This document shows, piece after piece, positions 9,966 to 19,757 of a stretch of DNA of 64,000 bases (positions are counted from its first letter, which is position 1; every line of letters begins with the position of its first letter). The position numbers and the translations under genes were made by a program. The stretch is taken from assembly GCA_047967505.1 (NCBI GenBank), contig CM106538.1. The stretch is one strand, 5' to 3'. A model generated the notes under the pieces. It was not told the origin of the DNA and did no database searches. It worked only from the letters and a program-made list of their open reading frames with translations. Origin of the DNA: Dipteris shenzhenensis. Its lineage: Eukaryota; Polypodiophyta; Polypodiopsida; Gleicheniales.

Positions 9966-10552
9966 TGAATTCAACAAACTCTTTTCATATGGTGTCATAT
10001 TTTCACTTCATAGTGTTAAAATTGAACTAGAGTTAGGAGACTACTATTATTATTATTATAGTTATTGGATGGGGGCACCATGCACAAGTTTGGGAATTAT
10101 AGCTTCACTGAGCCATTTTTTTAAAAATTAGAGGTCACCACTTGACTTTTTAGCTTAGTAAGGCCATATTTGTATATAAGTGACACATTTAATGCTCTAA
10201 AAAACCCAAATTTTGAGCTCACTAAGTGAAGTTGAGTGGAGAAGATATGCTCCAAAAAAAAGTCCAAACCAAGAGAGAAAGTCCAAAAATTTTGAATAGT
10301 GTGTTGACGAATTTTCATATATTTATTGCACACAGGTGACGTCTCCTTATTACTACTAGTGAACCCCCCGTGCCTCAAAGATGTAAATCAATAAAAAATG
10401 ATTGATTAGATGAGATGTTAACATGTTGCACTATGACCCATATGACCCTTAGAGTAATATGTTCCTTAAAGATAAATATCAGTAAGAAACATCATTAGGT
10501 GGCGTTCGTTTTGCATGAGTTGATCCTTGTAGCTACAATGTAATTCCTAAAA
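9966..10552. other. Noncoding spacer
   Basis: No credible coding sequence or recognised element. A short ATT microsatellite lies near 10045. Minus-strand open frames here are short and compositionally random. Confidence 0.5.
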
Positions 10553-11098
10553 TGAGCATGAGGTCATTGTTTGCTTGGGTGTAGCCATTTTTTGTGAGGT
10601 TCAGGGACTTTTCTGTATATAGGTATCTTGCATGACCCATAGCTTATGCATTGCTCAACGTAATTCCGCAAACTTTGTCTTCAAGTTGTAGTACACATTT
10701 CAAACTTGTAAATGAGACCAAAAATTTATGGAATAAGGATCTGGAAAGAGAACGTTAAAGCATTACAAGTGCTATGTTACATGTGAAGCATGCATCCAAA
10801 AGACTATAGGATATACCAATTTATTCAAAAATATCAAAATTCTATTTTGTACATACATGCAACCAAGTAATCATTCAAAAGTACACTATGTGAGCTTCTC
10901 CTCAACCCAAGGACGGCAAGCCTCCAATGTTGTGCTAAAATAACGCACACCCATTTAAGCGCACGCTCCATAACTTTTTTTTGATTTGTTGAAAACTAAA
11001 ATGGATTGAAAATTTGGAATCCAAACTTGTGGGACTACTGCATGGTGGTCTTAAAACATTGATAGTTGTTGGTATTAGTATCTAGATTCACCCTAAAA
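10553..11098 (+). repeat. Dispersed noncoding repeat, left copy
   Basis: This segment matches the reverse complement of 27655-28240 over its length, for example GTTTGCTTGGGTGTAGCCATTTTT, TGAGCTTCTCCTCAACCCAAGG and TATCTAGATTCACCCTAAAA. It ends exactly where the Copia-1 gag region begins. No open reading frame. It could be an LTR or non-autonomous element of an unidentified family; its terminal GGTATTAGTATC weakly resembles a primer-binding site. Confidence 0.8.
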
Positions 11099-11120
11099 TG
11101 GAAGAAGTTGAAAATGTGTA

Positions 11121-11972
11121 AAGCTTGACAAGAACAACTTCCAAGCATGGAAGTTTAGAATGACGAATTTCCTTAAGGGAAAAGGCTATTGGGAGTTCAT
11201 TACTGGAGCTGAACAAGAACCAGTTATTCCTAATGTTCCCAATCAACAGGAGTTGCACGCATTTAAAGGCTGGCATGAGAGAGCTAGAAAAGTTATGTAA
11301 TGGCTATCTATCAGTATTTCAGATTCTATGATTGTGCATATTTAGGATGCAAGCACGTCGAAGGAGGCATGGGATACTTTGACAAAAATGTATAGCACAA
11401 ATACGCAAGCCAGGAAAATGCACCTCAAGCAGGAGTTGCATAATGTGCAGAGAGAAAATATGAGCATCAATGACTACCATATGAAGGTGAAGAAGATTGC
11501 AGATGCACTTGCTTCTATTGGATGATTTAGTTTCTATGACCTTGAATGGTCTAGGAAAGGATTATGCACAATTCCATACATCCATTGCCATCCGTGAAAA
11601 TTTTCTTGATTTTGAGGAGTTGATTGCTCTTCTAATTTCTGAAGAGCAGATAAATGGTAGTGCATCTTCTTCAGGAGGAACTTTAAAAGGAACTATCTTC
11701 TACTCAAATGCTGGAAGAGGTAGAGGCAGAGGTAGAGCAAGCCGATCTGGAGGCCATGGCAGAAATCAAAATATGCAGCAAATCCAAGAAAACCAGTCCT
11801 ATGGAGGAGGACGTGGTAACTTTAGAGGCAGGGGGAGCCAAAGAGGTCGTGGTGGATGGAAGAGAGGCCAAAATGCAAACAGCAATGTTGAATGCTACTA
11901 CTTTGGTAAAATGGGTCATATGGTTAAAGACTGCTATAAAAAGCAGAATGACATCATGACTGAAAAATTGTA
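11121..11972 (+). pseudogene. Copia-1 gag, first copy (broken)
   Basis: The frame begins KLDKNNFQAWKFRM, the usual start of plant copia gag (UBN2/DUF4219 type), and runs through EAWDTLTKMYS and INDYHMKVKKIADAL to a Gly/Arg-rich tail and a zinc knuckle. Lesions: a stop at 11300 (VM-stop), TAG at 11347 where the second copy has CAG, a small deletion after ALASIG near 11520 (the second copy has LPVEDDD there), and loss of the second knuckle cysteine (CYYFGKMGHMVKDC instead of CYYC). In an intact element the product would form the cytoplasmic virus-like particle. Confidence 0.85.
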
Positions 11973-12024
11973 GCAAGGCAATTATGCATCCTCTAATAGA
12001 CAGGGTGATGACAAAAATGAGCAT

Positions 12025-13605
12025 TTGTTTATGGTGCAACACATGACCAATTCTATGACAAGTGCAAAAGAAAGCAATGATGTGTGGTATGTTGACTCAG
12101 GTGCACCAAACCACATGACAGGTCATGCAAAATGGATGCAGGATGCAAGGATAATGGAAAGACCAGGATTTGTGGAGACTGGTGATGATACTGCACATCC
12201 TATTGTGCAGATTGGTAAAATTCCTTTGTCTATGCAGGATGGGAAAAAGAAATACCTGTCTGATGTATTTTGTGTCCCCAATATCACCAAGAACTTGGTT
12301 TCTATTGGTCAAATGGTTGAGCAGGGCTTGCAGGTCAGATTTAATCCTTATGGATGCTTTGTTGAGGATATGAAAAATAAAGGTCACTTGATAGAAAAAG
12401 GGAATCTTGAAGAAGGCCATGATGTTTACGTTGGATGCAGACATGCCTGAATTGAGTGCAGCAATGTTTGCACATGGGACCGGTGTAGTTGCAGATATTA
12501 ATATTTGGCATAAACGCATTGGTCATGTTAATGTACAGCGACTTAAATTAATGTAGGCCCAAAATATTATTGCAAGATTGGCTAAGTTCAAGGTTGCAGA
12601 AATGCATAAGGTATGTGAAGCCTGTCAATTTGGAAAACAGGCAAGGAAACCATTTCCTAGACATGTTCAAGAGAGTAAGAGGCCATTGGAATTAATCCAC
12701 TGTGATGTATGGACTACTAAAGCTGCATCTATTGGAGGCTGTCATTATTTTGTCACTTTTATTGATGACTATAGCAAAAAAGTTTGGGTGTATTTTATGA
12801 AAAAGAAAAGTGAAGTGTTTGGGCATTTCAAAGCTTTTAAATCTATGGTTGAGAAACAAAGAGGCCTGCAAATCAAATGCCTAAGGTCAGATGGATGTAT
12901 GATGTTTACATTGGATGTAGAGATGCTTGAATTGAGTGCAGCAATGTTTGCACATGGGACCGGTGTAGTTGCATATATTAATATTTGGCATAAACACATT
13001 GGTCATGTTAATGTACAGCGACTTAAATTAATGCAGGCCCAAAATATTATTACAAGATTGGCTAAGTTCAAGGTTGCAGAAATGCATAAGGTATGTGATG
13101 CCTGTCAATTTGGAAAACAGGCAAGGAAACCATTTCCTAGACATGTTCAAGAGAGTAAGAGGCCATTGGAATTAATCCACTCTGATGAGTGGACTACTAA
13201 AGCTACATCTATTGGAGGCTATCATTATTTTGTCACTTTTATTGATGACTACAGCAAAAAAGTTTGGGTGTACCTTATGAAAAAGAAAAGTGAAGTGTTT
13301 GGGCATTTCAAAGCTTTTAAAGCTATGGTTGAGAAAGAAACAGGCCTGCAAATAAAATGCCTAAGGTCAGATGGAGGGGGAGAGTACCTCTCAAATGAGT
13401 TTGCAAGGTTCCTACAGGAGCATGGCATAAAGCAGCAATATTCATGCAGTCATGAATACCCCACAGCAAAATGGACTTGTAGAAAGGAAAAATAGGCATA
13501 TTGGAGAGGTATCTCATGCCATGCTCAACGAAAAAGACTTGCCATATTATTATTGGGCTGAAGCAGTTGCTACAGCAGTCTACATAATGAACAAGACTCC
13601 CACTG
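12025..13605 (+). pseudogene. Copia-1 protease and integrase N-terminal half, first copy, with internal duplication
   Basis: An aspartic-protease site (WYVDSGAPNHMTG) is followed by the GAG-pre-integrase zinc region (HKRIGHV ... CEACQFGKQ) and the integrase core (HCDVW, SDGGGEYLS, GLVERKN). A 480-bp segment (12421-12900, repeated 12901-13380) duplicates the HHCC region and the first part of the core in frame, giving two zinc-binding modules and one complete core. TAG at 12555 corresponds to CAG at 13035 in its own duplicate. A small insertion near 13452 shifts the frame. The copy stops after MNKTPT and joins directly to the second gag near 13608. Confidence 0.85.
12421..13380 (+). repeat. 480-bp in-frame tandem duplication inside the Copia-1 integrase
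   Basis: GATGTTTAC(G/A)TTGGATG occurs at 12421 and 12901, and AAGGTCAGATGGA ends each unit. The offset is exactly 480 bp (160 codons) with a few per cent divergence, so it postdates the family but is not brand new. Confidence 0.9.
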
Positions 13606-13609
13606 TGAA

Positions 13610-14489
13610 AAGCTTGACAAGAACAACTTCCAAGCATGGAAGTTTAGAATGACAAATTTCCTTAAGGGAAAAGACTATTGGGAGTTCATTACTAGAGCTG
13701 AACAAGAACCAGTTATTCCTAATGTTCCCAATCAACAAGAGCTGCATGCATTTAAAGGCTGGCATGAGAGAGCCAGAAAAGTTATGTACTAGCTGTCTAT
13801 CAATATTTCAGATTCTATGATTGTGCATATTCAGGATGCAAGCACGCCGAAGGAGGCATGGGATACTTTGACAAAAATGTATAGCACAAATACGCAAGCC
13901 AGGAAAATGCACCTCAAGCAGGAGTTGCATAATGTGCAGAGAGAAAATATGAGCATCAATGACTACCATATGAAGATGAAGAAGATTGCAGATGCACTTG
14001 CTTCTATTGGGTTGCCAGTGGAAGATGATGATTTAGTTTCTATGACCTTGAATGGGGAAAGGATTATGCACAATTCCGTACATCCATTGCTGTCTGTGAA
14101 AATTTTTCTGATTTTGAGGAGTTGATTGCTCTTCTAATTTCTGAAAAGCAGAGAAATGGTGGTGCATCTTCTTCAAGAGGAACTTCAAAAGGAATTGTCT
14201 TCTACTCAAATGCTGGAAGAGGTAGGCTGGAAGAGGTAGAGGCAGAGGTAGAGCAGGCCGATCTGGAGGCCATGGCAGAAATCAGAATATGCAGCAAATT
14301 CAAGAAAACCAGTCCTACGGAGGAGGACGTGGGAACTTTAGAGGCAGGGGGAGCCAAAGAGGTCGTGGCAGATGGCAAAGAGGCCAAAACGCAAACAGCA
14401 ATGTTGAATGCTACTACTGTGGTAAAATGGGTCATATGGTTAAAGACTGCTATAAAAAGCAGAATGACATCATGACTGGAAAATTGTAG
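13610..14489 (+). pseudogene. Copia-1 gag, second copy (broken)
   Basis: Same gag as at 11121, offset 2489 bp. Here the zinc knuckle is intact (CYYCGKMGHMVKDC). Breaks: TAG at about 13791, where I infer Trp or Gln, a frame change near 14055, and a short duplication near 14220 (GGAAGAGGTAG twice) that shifts the frame of the Gly/Arg-rich tail. TAG at 14487 ends the frame in sequence that normally continues into protease. Confidence 0.85.
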
Positions 14490-14558
14490 CAAGGCAATTA
14501 TGCATCCTCTAGTAGACAGGGTGATGACAGAAATGAGCATTTGTTTATGGTGTAGCAC

Positions 14559-16162
14559 ATGACCAATTTTGTGACAAGTGCAAAAGAAAGCAATGATGTG
14601 TGGTATGTTGACTCAGGTGCGTCAAACCACATGACAGGTCATGCAAAATGGATGCAAGATGTAAGGAAAATGGAAAGACCAGGATTTGTGGAGACTGGTG
14701 ATGGTATTGCATATCCTATTGTGCAGATTGGTAAAATTCCTTTGTCTATGCAGGATGGGAAAAAGAAATACCTGTCTGATGTATTTCATGTCTCGAATAT
14801 CACCAAGAACTTGGTTTCTGTTGGTCAAATGGTTAAGCAGGGCTTGTAGGTCAAATTTAATCCTTATGGATGCTTTGTTGAGGATATGAAAAATAAAGGT
14901 TGCTTGATAGCAAAAGGGAAGAAGAAGGGTAGGATGTTTACGTTGGATGCAAACATGCCTGAAATGAGTGCAACAATGTTTGCACATGGGATTGGTGTAG
15001 TTGTAGATATTAATATCTGGCATAAACGCATTGGTCATGTTAATGTACATCGACTTAAATTAATGCAGTCCCAAAATATTGTTGCAAGATTGCCTAAGTT
15101 CAAGGTTGCAGAAATGCACAGGGTATGTAAGTCTTGTCAATTTGGAAAACAGGCAAGGAAACCATTTCCTAGACATGTTCAAGAGAGTAAGAGGCCATTG
15201 GAATTAATCCACTCTGATGTGTGGTCTACTAAAGCTGCATCTATTGGAGGCTGTCATTATTTTGTCACTTTTATTGATGACTACAGCACAAAAGTTTGGG
15301 TGTATTTTATGAAAAAGAAAAGTGAAGTGTTTGGGCCTTTCAAAGCTTTTAAAGCTATGGTTGAGAAAGAATCAGGCCTGCAAATAAAATGCCTAAGGTC
15401 AGATGGAGGGGGAGAGTACCTCTCAAATGAGTTTGCAAGGTTCCTGTAGGAGCATGGCATAAAGCAGCAATATTCATGCAATCATACCCCACAGCAAAAT
15501 GGACTTGCAAAAAGGAAGAATAGGCATATTGGAGAGGTATCTCATGCCATGCTCAACGAAAAAGTCCTGCCATATTATTATTGGGCTGAAGCAGTTGCTA
15601 CAGCAGTCTACATAATGAATAGGACTGCAGCAATACATGGCATGACGCCAGAGGAGAGGTATACTAGTAGGAAACTAGATATTTCTCATTTGTAAGTTTT
15701 TGGTTGCATTGCCTATGTTCATGTGCCAGATGAGTTGAGATCCAAGTTGGATCCAAAAGCTGAAAAGTGCATCTTTATTGGTTATTCTCTACAGCAGAAA
15801 GGGTATAGATGCTATAACCCTTCCACTCATAAGTTTACAGTAAGCAGAGATGTTGTTTTTGATGAGATGAGCAACTAGTATAAACCAATAAATGTGATTG
15901 ATGATGTAGATGCACAGAATGGTAATGCTGCACAGAATTCACAGCAGCAATCACAAAATATTAGTGGACCTGTAGTGTCCTCTAGCAGTGGTTCACATAC
16001 TTTGCCATGGACAGGCAGATTGAGATCAGGAGGATCTCCTCAAAGCAATGCAGATAGTGGTATGCAAGTATCACGAAAAGGAAAAGAGAAAGTAGATCAG
16101 CCCATGTTTGATGTGAATGCACGTCACTCTTATGTGAATGGTGAATCCAGTGGCTCAGAATA
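14559..16162 (+). pseudogene. Copia-1 protease and full-length integrase region, second copy
   Basis: Protease site WYVDSGASNHMTG, GAG-pre-integrase zinc region (HKRIGHV ... CKSCQFGKQ), integrase core (HSDVW, SDGGGEYLS) and the plant copia C-terminal module (FGCIAYVHVPDE ... KCIFIGYS ... SRDVVFDE). TAG stops at about 14847, 15447 and 15876 and TAG at 16160 interrupt one otherwise readable frame. The first two correspond to CAG in the first copy. The conserved glutamate region reads GLAKRKN here versus GLVERKN in copy 1, so the third catalytic residue is lost. Confidence 0.85.
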
Positions 16163-16178
16163 GAGCCTTGATGATGAG

Positions 16179-17944
16179 TTGGGTATTCCTTTTGTTGTTA
16201 CACCTGGAGTAAGGAAGACAAGGGATGTTTTGAGAGCACCTGGTAGTGAGCCTATTTTGCGCAAATCTACCAGAGCTAGGTATCCTGTGGATAGGCTGAA
16301 ATATGATGGATTTATAGCCATTCACTATGCCTATATGGTCAAAGTGATACATGAACCAGAACCCACTTCTTTTTTGAGCAAGCCATGGGAAAAGAAAAAT
16401 GGGAGAAAGCCATGAATGAAGAAATGGATGCCTTGGAAGCAAATGCTACATGGGAATTGGTGCCTTTGCCTAAAGACAAGAATGCAATTGGCTGCAAGTG
16501 GGTTTATAAGGTGAAGCACAATGCAGATGGTTCTGTGAACAGATACAAGGCAAGATTAGTTGTCAAGGGGTATGCACAGACATATGGCATTGATTATGAA
16601 GAAACATTCAGTCCGGTTGCAAGGATGGCAACTGTAAGAGCAGTCATTGCTATGGCTGCATCAAAGGGATGGTATTTATATTAGATGGATGTAAAGAATG
16701 CTTTCTTGCATGGTGATTTGCAAGAAGAGGTCTATATGGAGTAGCCACCAGGTTATGTTCATGCTGTTCATCCTAAGTTTGTTTGTAGGTTGAAGAAAGC
16801 CTTGTATGGCTTGAAGCAAGAACCCAGAGCATGGTCTGACAAGATAGGACAGTATCTTGTCACTATTGGCTTTCAGATTTCCAAGGCAGATTTCTCACTT
16901 TATGTGAGAAAAACAGAGAAAGGCATTATGATGCTTGTCATTTATGTTGATGATTTGATCATCACAGGTGATAGTGATGAAGATATCCTTCATATGAAAA
17001 TGCTATTGAAGTAGAAGTTTGAGATGAAGGATTTGGGAGAGCTGCGTTACTTCTTGGGCATTGAGGTGATTAGATCCACAAGTGGGATATGGCTCTTGCA
17101 GAGGCAGTATGGATTGGACATGTTGTCCAAATATGGGATGACAAACTGTAAGCCTATTTCAGTTCTTTTGGAGCAGAATGTGAAGTTTAGCACAGATACA
17201 AGTGAGCTTCTGGAAGACCCTACTATGTACAGATGCATAGTAGGAAGTTTGATTTATATGACTATTACCAGGCCAGATTTGAGCTATGTTGTTGGGTTGG
17301 TAAATCAGTTTATGCAGGCTCCAAGGAAACCGCATTTGGATGCGGCTAGATGCATATTGAGGTATGTGAAGTCCACATTGCAGTATGGACTATTTTATGA
17401 GACTGGGGTTCAGATACAGTTGCATGCATACACTGATGCTGATTGGTTTGGTAGTATTTCTGATAGACGATCTACCAGTGGATATGTGTTCTCCTTTGGG
17501 AGTGCTGCAGTCACTTGGAGCAGCAAGAAATAGCCTACAGTTGCCTTGTTGAGCACAAAGGCTGAGTACAGGGGTGCAGCAATGGCTGCATGTGAGGTAG
17601 CTTGGTTGCGTAAGCTACTCTATGATATGCATCAGTCTACAGATGGGCCAGTTGTCATTTATTGTGACAACATGAGTAGTATACACTTGGCAAATAACCA
17701 AGTCTATGATGTTCGAACAAAGCACATTGAGGTGCATTATCACTATGTGCAGGAGCAGGTTCTAGTAGGTTTTATTGATCTAGTTTATGTCAGCACAGAG
17801 GATCAGGTAGCTGACATATTCATGAAGGCATTGGGCGCAGAGAAGCTACGCAAGTTCAGAGACCTGCTTGGTATGCAGGAATTGGGATTGAGCTTGAGGG
17901 GGAGTGTTGAGATATCGAGCTCCGCTCGTGATATGCCAAGGTGA
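16179..17944 (+). pseudogene. Copia-1 reverse transcriptase and RNase H
   Basis: The reverse transcriptase (RVT_2 type) runs from [14 protein letters not shown] through NKWVYK-like [29 protein letters not shown] and the catalytic YVDDL. RNase H follows with YTDADW, STKAEY and YCDN, and the typical VADIFMKAL end. A T-run near 16369 shifts the frame (16179 piece versus 16385 onward). After that one frame continues to 17944 with TAG at 16682, 16742, 17012 and 17531, each at a position where copia proteins have glutamine. Catalytic residues survive; the reading frame does not. Confidence 0.9.
17893..17904 (+). promoter_or_regulatory. Polypurine tract of Copia-1
   Basis: CTTGAGGGGGAG immediately precedes the LTR start TGTTGAG, the standard position for plus-strand priming in copia elements. 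Confidence 0.85.
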
Positions 17945-18260
17945 CCGTTGTGCATTTATGTCACCGACTTGTTAGCTACAGATGCGGTTGGTACACCGCC
18001 CATGAATAATAGCTGGATGACAGCTATCTTTATGTACTCTAGTTAGTGGCTTAGTTAGTATGCCACCTAGGTTAGCTGAGTTTGGTTTGAGACCCACATA
18101 TAGGGTTCACCTATTCCTTTTGTACTTAGAGAGAGTTCTTTTGGCTTTCACAACTAAGAAGAGGAAAATTGTTTTCACCCTCCACCTTTGTGTGTATTCC
18201 CCCATTGTGTATGTGAGAAAGCTACAAGTGAGACTCCTTACTTCTCTCCCACTCTCTTCA
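17905..18260 (+). repeat. 3' LTR of Copia-1 (right end approximate)
   Basis: Starts TGTTGAGATATCGAGC right after the polypurine tract. The right end is uncertain because no second LTR is present for comparison; a CA end near CTCTCTTCACA (about 18256-18262) is plausible. Confidence 0.6.
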
Positions 18261-19380
18261 CATTTATATTATAAAATGTTAAGGTGGCATGGTTCCTCCA
18301 TGTGCCACCCCTCCACCTAGGCGGTCCCATGCCTGCATTTAGTGAGACATGGACCAAGGACCATGGGAGAAGTAATATAAAATAGGTGGAGATGGATATT
18401 ATATTGGATTATTCCCTCCATGTAGGATAGGCCCATGTGGGGGGGGGTGTAGATAGTCCAAGAATGCAAGTTAAATAATGGGGAAAGTAGGATGAGGTGG
18501 CAAGATTCCTTATGCCAACCCTCCACTTGTCCTCCTAGATGATTAAACATATTATAAAATTGGGAAGAGACCAAGGGAGTATCTTAGACTTGGGATATGG
18601 GGGATGATATATGTGGAAAAATGAGGCTAAGGGTTGTCGCACACAATTGAGAGTGCCTAACCACCTAGCCCACATGGGAGACTTTTCCACACACACCATG
18701 CATGTGGGAGGATGCATTTATTGGGAGAGACCCCCTCTCTTGGCTATAAAAGGAGGGGGCTATTCCTTAATGGGACACGCTCATTCTTGTAAAGCCACCT
18801 AGCTAGTACTTTCATTTCTTCCCCCCATCCTTCCTTTCAAATAAAGCATGACCTCCTCCCTTTGATGTCTCCATCTCTACATTCCTCATACCATTATGTA
18901 CATGCTCCTCTTTCCCCTCTCCCTCTCCCCTTATGCCATAGTCTCCCTCTTCATTCCCACCCCTCTTAATCCCTTTTCCCCACCCATGTTAACGCTTCTC
19001 CCATTAATAGAACTGGTGTGGCTATTGGGATCGAAATCTCCATGGCTAGTGGCGTAAAAGTCGTTACTCCTACGACTGGGTGTAGTTCTACAGCACCTTC
19101 CGTGTGCGGTTCTCTGCTTCTGTGCCTCCAATATGCATGTCTTCTGCTCGTAGTTCTCCATATCTGCGGTTGCAGAACTTCTCAGTTTCTGTGCCTTCCG
19201 CCTGCGGTTCCTGCGCATCTTCTGAGTTCTTGCGCATCTTCTGTGTAGCACCACGCATCTTCTGGTCCAATGTGTTTGCAAAATCGCTTATGTGCATCTT
19301 TTGTGCGGTGCCACACAAAAGTGCTCCTATGCATCTACAACAGACCTTGCACCCGCCCTTCTTTCTTCTTCTCTTCTCCT
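18261..19380. other. Intergenic, with a TATA-like promoter motif near 18743
   Basis: No credible coding region. CTATAAAAGG at about 18744 is a good TATA box in a GC-balanced context and could belong to an unrecognised LTR. From about 18940 to 19330 the minus strand has loose repeats of AGAAGATGCGC and GCACAGAAGC. Short open frames on both strands overlap each other and are not supported. Confidence 0.35.
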
Positions 19381-19475
19381 CTCCTCTCCTCTCTTTTTAT
19401 CAAGGAGTGGGAATTGAACCCAAGACCTCCCCATTCACAAAAGGAAGACTTACCAATGGGCCAGCAAATAGGAAG
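19381..19475 (-). mobile_element. tRNA-derived SINE fragment
   Basis: On the minus strand, an A-box-like TGGCCCATTGGTAAG (19463-19449) is followed about 35 bp later by a B-box-like GGTTCAATTCC (19420-19410). This matches the internal RNA polymerase III promoter arrangement of plant SINEs. No tRNA cloverleaf or anticodon arm can be drawn, so it is not a tRNA gene. The 3' end is not defined. Confidence 0.65.
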
Positions 19476-19757
19476 TGATTAAAGTGTAATGATATTGCTT
19501 ATATGGTGAAATCTCATGAATTGTAGCTCTCTAACCATAGGGAGTTTCCTCTTGTTGTAAAAAGAAAAAGTACTTCATTTCATTTGCTTTATTCATATCT
19601 GATACTAGATCGTAGATTCTAAACTTTTTCAAGTTCACTCCTTGGACGCACGCCACACGAGGAGGGTGGATATTTATGTCACTTCTCGACGAGTTTAAGG
19701 ATTTGGTGCTTGGTGATTTGAGCTTCCTGGTTGTAGGTTCGTCGGCCCCTCTTGCTC
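19476..19757. other. Short noncoding spacer
   Basis: Nothing recognised. It includes the 3' flank of the coiled-coil relic that ends at 19758. Confidence 0.4.

Larger units (their letters stand above)
11099..18260 (+). mobile_element. Ty1/copia retrotransposon Copia-1, degenerate, 5' LTR missing, internally duplicated
   Basis: Gene order gag, protease, integrase, reverse transcriptase, RNase H identifies Ty1/copia. The 5' LTR is absent: gag starts directly after a dispersed repeat. The gag-to-integrase part is present twice in tandem (about 11121-13609 and 13610 onward, offset 2489 bp). Copy 1 breaks off inside the integrase and is fused to the start of the second gag. A polypurine tract and a 3' LTR starting TGTTGAGATATC follow the RNase H region. 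All coding regions carry stops or frame changes, so it is not autonomous. Confidence 0.9.

Noticed and set aside
11121-17944. Recoding of TAG as glutamine or a variant genetic code
   Set aside because: Paralogous copies in the same window have CAG at the same codons, and TGA stops and frame changes also occur. Deamination decay explains this without recoding.
19381-19475. A functional tRNA gene
   Set aside because: Only A- and B-box-like parts are present. No acceptor or anticodon stem can be paired.
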